Positions 1 through 8,163 of a DNA stretch of 10,017 bases are shown here, in pieces. A program made the position numbers and the translations under genes. The DNA comes from Comamonadaceae bacterium. Lineage in GTDB: Bacteria > Pseudomonadota > Gammaproteobacteria > Burkholderiales > Burkholderiaceae_C. Where the stretch lies: NCBI GenBank assembly GCA_021286965.1, contig JAJTBK010000294.1:1-10017 (forward strand), given 5' to 3'. The first letter of the stretch is position 1. Each line of letters opens with the position of its first letter. The notes beneath the pieces are model-generated. The model saw nothing but the letters and a program-made list of their open reading frames with translations, was not told the DNA's origin and did not search any database.

Positions 1-129
1 GGCGCCGACTGCGGCGTGGCCGTCACCCGCATTGGCGCCACCAGCGCCCAGCCCGGCCTGCGCCTGTGGGACGCACAGGGCCGACAGCAGCCGCTGCGCC
101 ACGCCTCGTTTGACCATTTCGCCCCATGA
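1..129 (+). CDS. thiL: Thiamine-monophosphate kinase, C-terminal end (partial)
   Basis: Only the last 42 residues are present, read in frame 1 to the TGA at 127-129; the 5' part lies outside the window. ThiL phosphorylates thiamine monophosphate to the active cofactor thiamine diphosphate in the cytoplasm. The visible tail reads VTRIGATSAQPGLRLWDAQG and ends in SFDHFAP; the VTRIG step and the terminal FDHF are typical of ThiL C-termini. The stop codon overlaps the start of the next gene (ATGA at 126-129), and thiL directly ahead of pgpA is a widely conserved order (nusB-thiL-pgpA in E. coli), which supports the call despite the short fragment. Confidence 0.8.
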   Translation, partial: GADCGVAVTRIGATSAQPGLRLWDAQGRQQPLRHASFDHFAP

Positions 130-671
130 GCCCTCGCCTACCCCCCGCCCCCTGGATCGCCGCGCTGCGCCTGCGCCTGCAGTCGCCGGACGCAGCGCCG
201 CTGCGCGTGCTCATGGTCTGCATGGGCAACATCTGCCGCAGCCCGACGGCGCAGGGCGTGCTGCAGGCGCAGGCGGCGCTGGCAGGGCTGGCAGCGCGCG
301 TGGTGGTCGATTCCGCCGGCACCGAGGGCTACCACGTCGGCGAGGCGCCGGACGCCCGTGCGCAGGCGCACGCGCTGCGCCGGGGCATCGACCTGGCGGC
401 GCAGCGCGCACGCCAGCTGCAGCCGGCCGATTTCGCGCACTTCGACCTGGTGCTGGTGATGGACGCCACCAACGAGCGCGCCGCCCGCGCCCTGTGCCCG
501 CCCGCGCTGGCACCGCGCCTGCAGCGGCTGACCGATTTTTGCCAGCGGCAGCGGGCGCACGAAGTGCCCGATCCGTACTACGGCGGCGCCCAGGGCTTCG
601 AGGCCGTGCTCGACCTCGCCGAGGACGCCTGCCAGGGCCTGCTGCTGACCCTTTTTGCCCCCGCACCATGA
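126..671 (+). CDS. Low-molecular-weight protein tyrosine phosphatase family protein
   Basis: The 181-residue product carries the LMW-PTP P-loop CMGNICRS (C-x5-R-S), with nucleophile Cys32, Arg38 and Ser39, and the late DPYYGG motif holding the general acid Asp149. VVDSAGTEGYHVGEAPD (about 60-76) also fits the family. Such enzymes are cytoplasmic and remove phosphate from phosphotyrosine, or in some bacteria phosphoarginine; bacterial members often control exopolysaccharide export with a tyrosine kinase. The substrate cannot be told from sequence. Family members usually reach the P-loop within about 10 residues, so this one has roughly 20 extra N-terminal residues. I keep the start at 126 because it overlaps the thiL stop as ATGA, the pattern of the whole operon. 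The gene sits between thiL and pgpA, which are usually direct neighbours, and its stop overlaps pgpA the same way. Confidence 0.9.
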   Translation: MSPRLPPAPWIAALRLRLQSPDAAPLRVLMVCMGNICRSPTAQGVLQAQAALAGLAARVVVDSAGTEGYHVGEAPDARAQAHALRRGIDLAAQRARQLQPADFAHFDLVLVMDATNERAARALCPPALAPRLQRLTDFCQRQRAHEVPDPYYGGAQGFEAVLDLAEDACQGLLLTLFAPAP

Positions 672-1183
672 CTGTTTCCGCCCCCCGGCGCGCCGACCGC
701 GCCTTTCTATTTGCCCACCCGGCACACCTCATCGCCCTGGGCTTTGGCAGCGGCCTGGCGCCCAAGGCGCCGGGCACTTTTGGCACCCTCTGGGCCTGGG
801 TCAGCTACCTGCTGCTGCAGCAGTTCTTGCTGCCCGGCGGCCTGGGGCTGGTGATTGCGCTGTCCATCCCCGTGGGCTGGTGGGCCTGCACGCTGACGGC
901 GCGCCACCTGGGCGTGTCCGACCCGGGCTGCATCGTCTGGGACGAGGTCGTCGCCTTCTGGCTGGTGCTGTGGCTGGCCATGCCCATGGGCGGGTGGGGG
1001 CAGCTGGCGGCCTTTGCCCTGTTTCGCTTCTTCGACGCCGCCAAGCCCGGCCCGGTGCGCTGGGCCGACCAGCTGTTCAAGGGCTTTGGCTGGCGCGGCG
1101 GCTGGGGCATTTTGTTTGACGACTTCGTTGCCGCCTTCTGCACCCTGCTGGTGCTGGCGCTGTGGCGTTTTTGGGCGGCATGA
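668..1183 (+). CDS. pgpA: Phosphatidylglycerophosphatase A
   Basis: The 171-residue product dephosphorylates phosphatidylglycerophosphate to phosphatidylglycerol at the inner membrane. The family signature is clear: GFGSGLAPKAPGTFGTL (25-41), SDPGCIVWDE (84-93, with the acidic pair D92/E93), FRFFDAAKPGPVRWAD (119-134) and GGWGILFDD (144-152). Hydrophobic stretches at about 43-77, 94-118 and 153-170 fit membrane segments. The start at 668 was chosen because its ATG overlaps the phosphatase stop (ATGA, 668-671) and places the GFGSGLAPK motif at the usual distance from the N-terminus; the same reading frame stays open upstream but that part has no homology signal. Its own TGA (1181-1183) overlaps the pncC start. 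Confidence 0.95.
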   Translation: MTVSAPRRADRAFLFAHPAHLIALGFGSGLAPKAPGTFGTLWAWVSYLLLQQFLLPGGLGLVIALSIPVGWWACTLTARHLGVSDPGCIVWDEVVAFWLVLWLAMPMGGWGQLAAFALFRFFDAAKPGPVRWADQLFKGFGWRGGWGILFDDFVAAFCTLLVLALWRFWAA

Positions 1184-1701
1184 TGCTCTCTTTTCAGGAG
1201 CTACCCACGCTCGATGGACAAGCGCTAGAGGCCGTTTTGGCTGATATTGCCAGCACCTTGCAGGCACGCGGCTGGATGCTGGCGAGCGCCGAGAGCTGCA
1301 CCGGCGGCCTGATCGCCGCCGCCTGCACCGAGCTGGCGGGATCGAGCCTGTGGTTCGAGCGCGGCTTCGTCAGCTACGCCAATGCCGCCAAGTGCGAGCT
1401 GCTGGGCGTGCCCGCAGCGCTCATCGCCGCCGAGGGCGCCGTCAGCGAGGCCGTGGCGCGCGCCATGGCCGAGGGCGCGCTGGCGCATTCGCCGGCCCAG
1501 GTCAGCCTGGCGGTGACGGGTATTGCCGGCCCCGGCGGCGCCACACCGGGCAAGCCCGTGGGCCTGGTGTGGTTCGCCTGGTGCGTGGCCGGGCGCACGC
1601 ACAGCGAAAGCCGCCAGTTCAGCGGCAGCCGCGCCCAGGTGCGGGCGCAAACGCTGGGGCACAGCCTGCAGCGCCTGCGCGCGCTGCTGCAGGCGGCTTA
1701 A
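1180..1701 (+). CDS. pncC: Nicotinamide-nucleotide amidase (CinA C-terminal domain family)
   Basis: The 173-residue stand-alone CinA-C domain protein hydrolyses NMN to nicotinate mononucleotide and ammonia, recycling the NMN released by bacterial DNA ligase. Evidence is the active-site segment ASAESCTGG (35-43; Ser39 is the expected nucleophile), SSLWFERGFVSYANAAK, GAVSEAVA, and VTGIAGPGGATPGKPVGLVWFAW. There is no N-terminal MoCF-like domain, so it matches E. coli PncC (165 residues) rather than full CinA. I chose the ATG at 1180, which overlaps the pgpA TGA; a second ATG follows at 1183, and an in-frame start at 1162 would sit inside pgpA. Codons for residues about 4-24 are less G/C-biased than the rest and lie on a decayed Comamonadaceae-type repeat. 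The product is the same nucleotide NadC makes. Confidence 0.93.
   Translation: MMLSFQELPTLDGQALEAVLADIASTLQARGWMLASAESCTGGLIAAACTELAGSSLWFERGFVSYANAAKCELLGVPAALIAAEGAVSEAVARAMAEGALAHSPAQVSLAVTGIAGPGGATPGKPVGLVWFAWCVAGRTHSESRQFSGSRAQVRAQTLGHSLQRLRALLQAA
1188..1249 (+). repeat. Decayed Comamonadaceae-type short interspersed repeat inside pncC
   Basis: This stretch reads GGACAAGCGCTAGAGGCC in its core (1215-1232), preceded by a TCAGGAGCT block and followed by GTTTTGGCTGATATT. It is A/T-richer than its surroundings. From memory, closely similar sequences (an AGCGCTTG/CAAGCGCT hairpin followed by RGGCC and a T-rich GGCT block) occur in many copies in Acidovorax-like genomes. The left hairpin arm here is degraded (CACGCTCG against an ideal AGCGCTTG). 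It is translated as the N-terminal helix region of PncC. The family assignment is recollection, not a computed match. Confidence 0.5.
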
Positions 1702-1708
1702 CGTACTT

Positions 1709-3455
<1,747 letters not shown>

Positions 3456-3543
3456 GGCGAAAGGGGTACTGAACGCAATGGGCGCGAGTCTATGCCATGC
3501 GGCTATCCTTATGCCCCCCATGAAAAACCCCTGTGAAACCGTG
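3456..3543. promoter_or_regulatory. Divergent panB / nadC promoter region
   Basis: These 88 bases separate the two divergent units and must hold both promoters. The segment 3491-3515 is locally A/T-rich and contains TATCCT (3504-3509), a plausible -10 for nadC that would place the transcription start close to an ATG at 3520. On the other strand CATAGACT and CATAAGGAT (complement of the same segment) could serve panB. No good -35 or operator dyad was found, so the individual boxes are uncertain. Confidence 0.45.
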
Positions 3544-4392
3544 ATGACTCCTCCATCCATCGCCGCCCAGGTGCACCAAGACGTTGCGCGCGCCCTGCAA
3601 GAAGACCTGGGCAACGGCGACCTGACCGCCGCCCTGGTGCCTGCCGCGCGCCGCGCCAAGGCGCGCATCCTGGCGCGCGAAGCCGCCGTGATCTGCGGCG
3701 CCCCCTGGGCCGAGGCGGCACTGCGCGCGCTCGACCCCGCCGTGCAACTGACCTGGCATGTGGCCGAGGGCCAGCGCTGCGCTGCCGACCAGGTGGTGCT
3801 GGAGATCGAGGGCGAGGCGCGCGCCCTGCTCTCGGCCGAGCGCACGGCGCTGAACTTTCTGCAGCTTTTGTCCGCCGTGGCGACCAAGACGGCGACTTAC
3901 GTGGAGGCGGTCAAGGGCACGCGCGCAGCCATCGTCGATACGCGCAAGACCATCCCCGGCCTGCGCCTGGCGCAAAAGTACGCCGTGGGCGTGGGTGGCG
4001 GCGTGAACCATCGCATTGGCCTGTTTGACGCCGTGCTCATCAAGGAAAACCACATCGCCGCCGCCGGTGGCGTGGCCGCCGTGCTGCGTGCCACCGAGGC
4101 CGTGGCGGCGCAGGCGGCGTTCATCGAGATCGAGGTGGAAACCCTGGCGCAGCTGCACGAGGCGCTGGACGCCGGCGCCAAGATGGTGCTGCTCGACAAC
4201 ATGCCCCTGCCGACGCTGCGCGAGGCGGTGCAGCTCAACGCCGGGCGTGCCATCCTGGAAATCTCCGGCGGCGTGACGCTCGACGGCCTGCGCGCCCTGG
4301 CCGAAACCGGGGTCGATCGCATCTCGATTGGTGGCCTGACCAAGGACGTGAAGGCCACCGATTTTTCCATGCGCATTCAGGAGCTGGCATGA
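3544..4392 (+). CDS. nadC: Nicotinate-nucleotide pyrophosphorylase (quinolinate phosphoribosyltransferase)
   Basis: The 282-residue cytoplasmic enzyme joins quinolinate and PRPP, with decarboxylation, to form nicotinate mononucleotide in de novo NAD synthesis. Family segments run in order: [13 protein letters not shown] near the N-terminus, [89 protein letters not shown] and [14 protein letters not shown] chose the ATG at 3544, which puts ALQEDLG at a normal distance. The ATG at 3520 (MKNPCETV..., 290 residues) is a real alternative that lies just after a -10-like TATCCT; neither start has a clear Shine-Dalgarno. The TGA overlaps the nadA start (ATGA, 4389-4392), so NadC and NadA, acting in successive steps, should be translated together. 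Confidence 0.95.
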   Translation: MTPPSIAAQVHQDVARALQEDLGNGDLTAALVPAARRAKARILAREAAVICGAPWAEAALRALDPAVQLTWHVAEGQRCAADQVVLEIEGEARALLSAERTALNFLQLLSAVATKTATYVEAVKGTRAAIVDTRKTIPGLRLAQKYAVGVGGGVNHRIGLFDAVLIKENHIAAAGGVAAVLRATEAVAAQAAFIEIEVETLAQLHEALDAGAKMVLLDNMPLPTLREAVQLNAGRAILEISGGVTLDGLRALAETGVDRISIGGLTKDVKATDFSMRIQELA

Positions 4393-5504
4393 ACACCACC
4401 GCCATCAAGCAAGTCGAATACGAGCAGCCCGAGGCCGGCGCCGTCTGCTCCACCCGCCACGCCTGGGCGCGCGTGCCGCCCGAGCCCGCGCCCAGCGAGC
4501 GCGCGCAGCTCAAAGACAAAATCCGCCGCCTGCTCAAAGAGAAAAACGCCGTCATGGTGTCGCACTACTACGTGCACCCTGACCTGCAGGATTTGGCCGA
4601 GGAAACCGGCGGCATCGTCAGCGATTCGCTGGAGATGGCGCGCTTTGGCCGCGACCATGCGGCGCAAACGCTGGTGGTCAGCGGCGTGAAGTTCATGGGC
4701 GAGACGGCGAAGATTCTGAGCCCGGAAAAAACCGTGCTCATGCCCGACCTGGACGCGACTTGCTCGCTCGATTTGGGCTGCCCCGCACCCGAGTTCAGCG
4801 CCTTTTGCGACGCGCACCCGGATCGCACCGTGGTGGTGTACGCCAACACCAGCGCCGCCGTGAAGGCGCGCGCCGACTGGCTGGTGACGTCCAGCTGCGC
4901 GCTCGACATCGTGCGCGCCCTCAAAGACGCGGGGCAAAAAATCCTCTGGGCGCCCGACCGCCACCTGGGCAGCTACATCCAGCAGCAAACCGGCGCCGAC
5001 ATGGTGTTCTGGAACGGCGCCTGCATCGTGCACGACGAGTTCAAGGCGTTTGAGCTCGAAGACTTGAAGCGCGCGCACCCCCAGGCCAAGGTGCTGGTGC
5101 ACCCGGAAAGCCCGGCGGAAGTCGTGGCGCTGGCCGACGCCGTGGGCTCGACCAGCGCCATCCTGAAGGCCGCGCGCGAGCTCGATGCGCGCGAGTTCAT
5201 CGTCGCCACCGACAACGGCATGATGCACAAGCTGCGCCAGCTCAACCCCGGCAAGGTGTTCTACGAGGCGCCCACCGCCGGCAACAGCGCCACCTGCAAG
5301 AGCTGCGCGCACTGCCCCTGGATGGCGATGAACGGCCTGGCCGACGTGGCGCGGGTGCTGGAGACGGGCGCCAACGCCATCGACGTCGATGCCGCCCTGA
5401 TCCCACGCGCGCGCCAGCCGATTGACCGCATGTTGGCCTTTACCGCTGCGCTCAAGAGCGGGCAGGCCCCGGGCAGCCTGGTGGCGCACCTGGGCGCGGC
5501 CTGA
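4389..5504 (+). CDS. nadA: Quinolinate synthase (4Fe-4S enzyme)
   Basis: The 371-residue cytoplasmic enzyme condenses iminoaspartate with dihydroxyacetone phosphate to quinolinate. The three expected cluster ligands are Cys125 ([11 protein letters not shown]), Cys212 ([11 protein letters not shown]) and Cys309 (third cysteine of CKSCAHC, 303-309). Their spacing of 87 and 97 residues equals that of E. coli NadA (Cys113, Cys200, Cys297). Other family segments are [58 protein letters not shown] and VHPESPAEV. The start overlaps the nadC stop. The partner aspartate oxidase gene nadB is not in the window. The N-terminus is about 12 residues longer than in E. coli. Confidence 0.97.
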   Translation: MNTTAIKQVEYEQPEAGAVCSTRHAWARVPPEPAPSERAQLKDKIRRLLKEKNAVMVSHYYVHPDLQDLAEETGGIVSDSLEMARFGRDHAAQTLVVSGVKFMGETAKILSPEKTVLMPDLDATCSLDLGCPAPEFSAFCDAHPDRTVVVYANTSAAVKARADWLVTSSCALDIVRALKDAGQKILWAPDRHLGSYIQQQTGADMVFWNGACIVHDEFKAFELEDLKRAHPQAKVLVHPESPAEVVALADAVGSTSAILKAARELDAREFIVATDNGMMHKLRQLNPGKVFYEAPTAGNSATCKSCAHCPWMAMNGLADVARVLETGANAIDVDAALIPRARQPIDRMLAFTAALKSGQAPGSLVAHLGAA

Positions 5505-5523
5505 CGCCCGCAGGGTGGCATCC

Positions 5524-5544
5524 GGCCCGGGATAATCCCGGGCC
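5524..5544. promoter_or_regulatory. Perfect 21-base palindrome around a -10-like element before the transpeptidase start
   Basis: Two 10-base arms, GGCCCGGGAT (5524-5533) and ATCCCGGGCC (5535-5544), pair perfectly around a single A at 5534. The centre contains GATAAT (5531-5536), a near-consensus -10, and the right arm ends directly against the ATG at 5545. Transcription from this -10 would start at about the ATG, giving a leaderless mRNA. The dyad could be a repressor operator covering the promoter, or a hairpin at the end of the nadCA transcript; there is no T-run, so a standard intrinsic terminator is unlikely. No good -35 was seen at 16-18 bases upstream. Confidence 0.55.
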
Positions 5545-6564
5545 ATGTCTCTGCCCTTTCGCCTTCCCCCTTCCCTGGCCGGCCTGCTCACAGCCCTGGC
5601 CCTGTCCGCCCAGGCCGTCCCGGCGGCCACCCCCACGGCGCCCGCAGCGCGCAGCTTCAGCGCCCCCGCGCCACTGGCACAGGAGCTGCGCTACAAGATG
5701 CAGACGCCGCTGGTGCGCGAGCTGCAGATCCGCCTGCGCCACGCCAAGTACCTGGCGCAGTACGACGCCCACGACCGCTTCGACGGCCGCACGCGCGAGG
5801 CACTGCGCAAGTTCCAGAAAGACCAGGAGCTGCCCGTGACCGGCGTGCTCGACCAGGCGAGCTGGGATGCGCTGCGCGCCGTGTCATACCAGCCGACGGC
5901 CGCCGAGCTGGCCAACACCGACGTCGGCCCCTGGTTCACCAACCCCGGCCAGCGCGGCTACCTGCTGGAACTGCAGCACCGCCTGCGCCAGGCCGGGCAC
6001 TACCAGGGCGCGCTCGACGGCACCCAGAGCCCGGCCACCGGCGCCGCCGTGGCGGCGTTTCGCACCAGCGTCGGCCTGCCCGCCAGCGCCGTCATGGACG
6101 AGCGCACCTGGGCGCAGCTGCTGCGGCGCTCGCGCAGCCCGCGCTACGCCCAGCTGTTCGACGCCCCGCCCGAGAGCGACGAGACGCAGATCCTGGATCC
6201 GCGCTGCGAGCAGGGCAAGGTGGTGTGCATCTCGCGGGCGCAGAAAAAAATGTCGCTGGTGGTCGATGGCCGCATCCTGTTCACGCGCGCAACGCGCTTT
6301 GCCCGCCCCGGCTGGGAAAGCCCGGAGGGCGCCTACCGCATCTGGTACATGAACCAGGACACGATCTCGACCATCTTCGGCGAGCGCACGCCCATGCCCT
6401 ACGCCATCTTCTACGACGGCAACGTCGCCATCCATTTTTCCGACGACTTCGACCAGGTCGGCTACGCAGGCGGCTCGCACGGCTGCAGCCAGCTGCGCGA
6501 CTACCAGGTGGCCAAGTGGCTGTACGAGCAGGTCAAGGTGGGCGACAAGGTCGTGGTCTATTAA
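5545..6564 (+). CDS. Exported L,D-transpeptidase (YkuD) with two peptidoglycan-binding domains
   Basis: The 339-residue protein starts with a likely Sec signal peptide (hydrophobic core about 10-22, possible cut after AQA at 24). Two PG_binding_1-like domains follow, about 56-110 (LVRELQIRLR ... FDGRTREALRKFQKD) and about 140-192 (LLELQHRLRQAGHYQGALDG ... VAAFRTSVGLP). A C-terminal YkuD domain (about 224-339) has His297 and the catalytic motif SHGC (311-314, nucleophile Cys314). Such periplasmic enzymes make 3-3 cross-links in peptidoglycan or attach proteins to it. After the Cys the sequence is SQLRD rather than the usual IR or VN, so the normally conserved Arg/Asn is a Gln here. The gene lies 40 bases after nadA with its own -10-like element, so it need not belong to the NAD operon. 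Substrate and physiological role are unknown. Confidence 0.88.
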   Translation: MSLPFRLPPSLAGLLTALALSAQAVPAATPTAPAARSFSAPAPLAQELRYKMQTPLVRELQIRLRHAKYLAQYDAHDRFDGRTREALRKFQKDQELPVTGVLDQASWDALRAVSYQPTAAELANTDVGPWFTNPGQRGYLLELQHRLRQAGHYQGALDGTQSPATGAAVAAFRTSVGLPASAVMDERTWAQLLRRSRSPRYAQLFDAPPESDETQILDPRCEQGKVVCISRAQKKMSLVVDGRILFTRATRFARPGWESPEGAYRIWYMNQDTISTIFGERTPMPYAIFYDGNVAIHFSDDFDQVGYAGGSHGCSQLRDYQVAKWLYEQVKVGDKVVVY

Positions 6565-6582
6565 GGCTGCAATGGAGGCTGC

Positions 6583-6588
6583 GACAAT
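6583..6588 (+). promoter_or_regulatory. -10-like element just before hemE
   Basis: GACAAT ends six bases before the hemE ATG at 6595, so transcription would begin at or near the start codon. The only purine-rich Shine-Dalgarno-like sequence, GGAGG (6574-6578), is 16 bases from the ATG, farther than normal. No convincing -35 is seen. If real, this gives a leaderless or nearly leaderless hemE mRNA. Confidence 0.4.
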
Positions 6589-6594
6589 CCGCGC

Positions 6595-7713
6595 ATGACT
6601 ACCTCCTTCGCCCCCCTGCAAAACGACACCTTCCTGCGGGCCTGCCTGCGCCAAGCCACCGACTACACCCCGCTGTGGCTCATGCGCCAGGCCGGGCGCT
6701 ACCTGCCCGAGTACAAGGCCACGCGCGCGCGCGCCGGCAGCTTCATGGGGCTGGCGACGAACGTCGATTACGCCACCGAGGTCACGCTCCAGCCGCTCGA
6801 ACGCTTCCCGCTCGACGCCGCCATCCTGTTTTCCGACATCCTCACGGTGCCCGACGCCATGGGCCTGGGCCTGTCGTTCGCCCAGGGCGAGGGCCCGCGC
6901 TTTGCCAAGACGGTGCGCGATGAGGCCGCCGTCAACGCCCTGGCCGTGCCCGACATGGACAAGCTGCGCTACGTGTTCGACGCCGTCACCAGCATCCGCA
7001 AGGCTTTGAATGGCCGCGTGCCGCTGATCGGTTTCTCGGGCAGCCCCTGGACGCTGGCCTGCTACATGGTCGAAGGCGGCGGCAGCGACGACTACCGCCT
7101 GGTCAAGAGCCTGATGTACAGCCGCCCCGACCTGATGCACCGCATCCTGGCCGTGAACGCCGACGCCGTGGCGCAGTACCTGAACGCGCAGATCGACGCC
7201 GGCGCGCAGGCGGTGATGGTTTTTGACAGCTGGGGCGGCGTGCTCGCCGACGGCATGTTCCAGCAGTTCAGCCTGGAGTACACGCGCCGCGTGCTGGCGC
7301 AATTGAAGCGCACCGGCGTCGATGGCCAGGAGGTGCCGCGCATCGTCTTCACCAAGGGCGGCGGCATCTGGCTGCAGGACATGAAGGCGCTCGACTGCGA
7401 GGTGCTGGGCCTTGACTGGACGGCCAACCTCGGCCAGGCGCGCGCCATCGTCGGCGGCCAGGTGGGCGGCCCGGGCAAGGCGCTGCAGGGCAATATCGAC
7501 CCGAACGTGCTCTTTGCCCCGCCCGAGATGGTGGCGGCGCAGGCGCGCGCCGTGCTCGACAGCTTTGGCAAACCGCACACCGACCGCACTACCACCGGGC
7601 CGACGCACATCTTCAACCTCGGCCACGGCATCAGCCAGCACACGCCGCCCGAGCACGTGGCGGCATTGGTCGAGGCCGTGCACAGCCATTCGCGCGCCCT
7701 GCGCCAAGCCTGA
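6595..7713 (+). CDS. hemE: Uroporphyrinogen decarboxylase
   Basis: The 372-residue cytoplasmic enzyme removes the four acetate carboxyls of uroporphyrinogen III to make coproporphyrinogen III for haem. Family landmarks are [16 protein letters not shown] (30-45, with Arg31 and Arg35 in the active-site loop), the catalytic Asp81 in [65 protein letters not shown] and HIFNLGHGI (His344). Length is near the family norm (E. coli 354). The ATG at 6595 leaves the expected 30-residue lead to the RQAGR motif. It is followed by a long non-coding stretch and then priA. Confidence 0.97.
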   Translation: MTTSFAPLQNDTFLRACLRQATDYTPLWLMRQAGRYLPEYKATRARAGSFMGLATNVDYATEVTLQPLERFPLDAAILFSDILTVPDAMGLGLSFAQGEGPRFAKTVRDEAAVNALAVPDMDKLRYVFDAVTSIRKALNGRVPLIGFSGSPWTLACYMVEGGGSDDYRLVKSLMYSRPDLMHRILAVNADAVAQYLNAQIDAGAQAVMVFDSWGGVLADGMFQQFSLEYTRRVLAQLKRTGVDGQEVPRIVFTKGGGIWLQDMKALDCEVLGLDWTANLGQARAIVGGQVGGPGKALQGNIDPNVLFAPPEMVAAQARAVLDSFGKPHTDRTTTGPTHIFNLGHGISQHTPPEHVAALVEAVHSHSRALRQA

Positions 7714-7716
7714 CGC

Positions 7717-7733
7717 AGCGCAAACTCTGCGCT
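7717..7733 (+). terminator. Small hairpin after hemE, weak terminator candidate
   Basis: AGCGCA (7717-7722) and TGCGCT (7728-7733) form a 6-bp stem with a 5-base loop, four bases after the hemE stop codon. The downstream bases contain only short T-runs (TGCTTGATTTC), so an efficient intrinsic terminator is doubtful. Confidence 0.3.
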
Positions 7734-7900
7734 AAGTGCTTGATTTCACACGCCACCCCCGCCCCTGCCCGTTTTCCGGGCAATCTGGCCAAAGCCGCGC
7801 CAGACAAAGGCTGCAGGCCCATGCCACAGGGATATCAACAAAGTTATCCACAGATTTTGGGGGCAGAGGTGGAAAACCCCAAAAATCAAGCACTTGGCGC
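7729..7900. repeat. 172-bp element bounded by an 18-bp inverted repeat
   Basis: The left arm GCGCTAAGTGCTTGATTT (7729-7746) and the right arm AAATCAAGCACTTGGCGC (7883-7900) are reverse complements with one mismatch. The 136-base interior contains the first DnaA box. No target-site duplication is evident outside the arms. It could be a MITE-like element or a pair of binding sites for a regulator. Confidence 0.6.
7844..7852 (+). promoter_or_regulatory. DnaA box 1, TTATCCACA
   Basis: A perfect match to the high-affinity E. coli R1/R4-type DnaA box. It lies inside the longer repeated word ACAAAGTTATCCACA, which recurs at box 3. Confidence 0.75.
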
Positions 7901-7908
7901 TGAATTCC

Positions 7909-7927
7909 AAAGCAGTGCCCCTGCTTT
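7909..7927. other. Perfect 7-bp hairpin in the non-coding region
   Basis: AAAGCAG and CTGCTTT pair perfectly around the loop TGCCC. A second small dyad, AGGGAAAACCCT, follows immediately. There is no T-run, so this is not an obvious terminator; it could be RNA or DNA structure within a regulatory region. Confidence 0.4.
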
Positions 7928-7989
7928 CAAGGGAAAACCCTAGCATATTCCCAGCGCCACAAAACCTTGACGGGGGCCGGAAAATGCAG

Positions 7990-7998
7990 TTATGCACA
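7990..7998 (+). promoter_or_regulatory. DnaA box 2, TTATGCACA
   Basis: Matches the TTATNCACA consensus exactly. It lies 146 bases downstream of box 1 in the same orientation. Confidence 0.65.
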
Positions 7999-8060
7999 AA
8001 AACCATAGCCCCATACATCCCATCCAGGCACTGGCCGCAGCCCCGCAACAACAGTACAAG

Positions 8061-8091
8061 TCATTGATTTATAAAGACAAATAGGATTTTT
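8061..8091. other. A/T-rich tract, candidate DNA-unwinding element
   Basis: Of these 31 bases only six are G or C (about 81% A+T), an extreme value in this high-GC window. It lies between DnaA boxes 2 and 3, the sort of position an unwinding element takes in bacterial origins. It could instead be an A/T-rich upstream region of the priA promoter. Confidence 0.45.
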
Positions 8092-8113
8092 CAGGCACCT
8101 GCAGTCGCCTTTG

Positions 8114-8143
8114 TTGACAGCTTGTACCGTCTTGCCGACAAAT
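8114..8143 (+). promoter_or_regulatory. Possible priA promoter
   Basis: TTGACA (8114-8119) is a perfect -35 hexamer. At 18 bases spacing there is only a weak -10 (ACAAAT, 8138-8143). Transcription would start near 8150, right at DnaA box 3 (8155-8163), so bound DnaA could block or modulate it. The -10 is poor, so this is tentative. Confidence 0.35.
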
Positions 8144-8154
8144 TCCCCACAAAG

Positions 8155-8163
8155 TTATCCACA
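8155..8163 (+). promoter_or_regulatory. DnaA box 3, TTATCCACA
   Basis: A perfect box within the second copy of ACAAAGTTATCCACA (8149-8163). A weaker box-like word, TTCCCCACA (8143-8151), lies directly before it. Confidence 0.75.

Noticed and set aside
3456..3887. N-terminal extension of panB into the nadC region
   Set aside because: The extra 144 codons are antisense to conserved nadC coding sequence; the PanB fold is complete from the ATG at 3455.
4377..5636. Antisense frame (419 codons) opposite nadA
   Set aside because: The product has no recognisable motif and nadA keeps all its cluster cysteines in the sense frame.
6243..6250. Run of seven A in the transpeptidase gene as a slippage or frameshift site
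   Set aside because: The frame is intact on both sides and the downstream YkuD motif is in frame; nothing indicates programmed slippage.
5884..7707. Long antisense open frame (607 codons) opposite the transpeptidase and hemE
   Set aside because: It is a G/C-bias shadow: composition is His/Val/Ala/Gly-rich with no domain signal, while the plus strand encodes clear enzymes with intact motifs.
7833..7846. IHF site overlapping DnaA box 1 (TATCAA...TTA)
   Set aside because: The spacing between the two halves is one base too long for the IHF consensus.
7740..7943. Small plus-strand frame (67 codons, TTG start) in the hemE-priA gap
   Set aside because: No ribosome-binding site, no coding bias, and it runs through a DnaA box and an inverted-repeat arm.
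7746..8051. Small minus-strand frame (101 codons) in the hemE-priA gap
   Set aside because: Cys/Trp-scattered random-looking sequence in an A/T-rich non-coding region, with no start signal.
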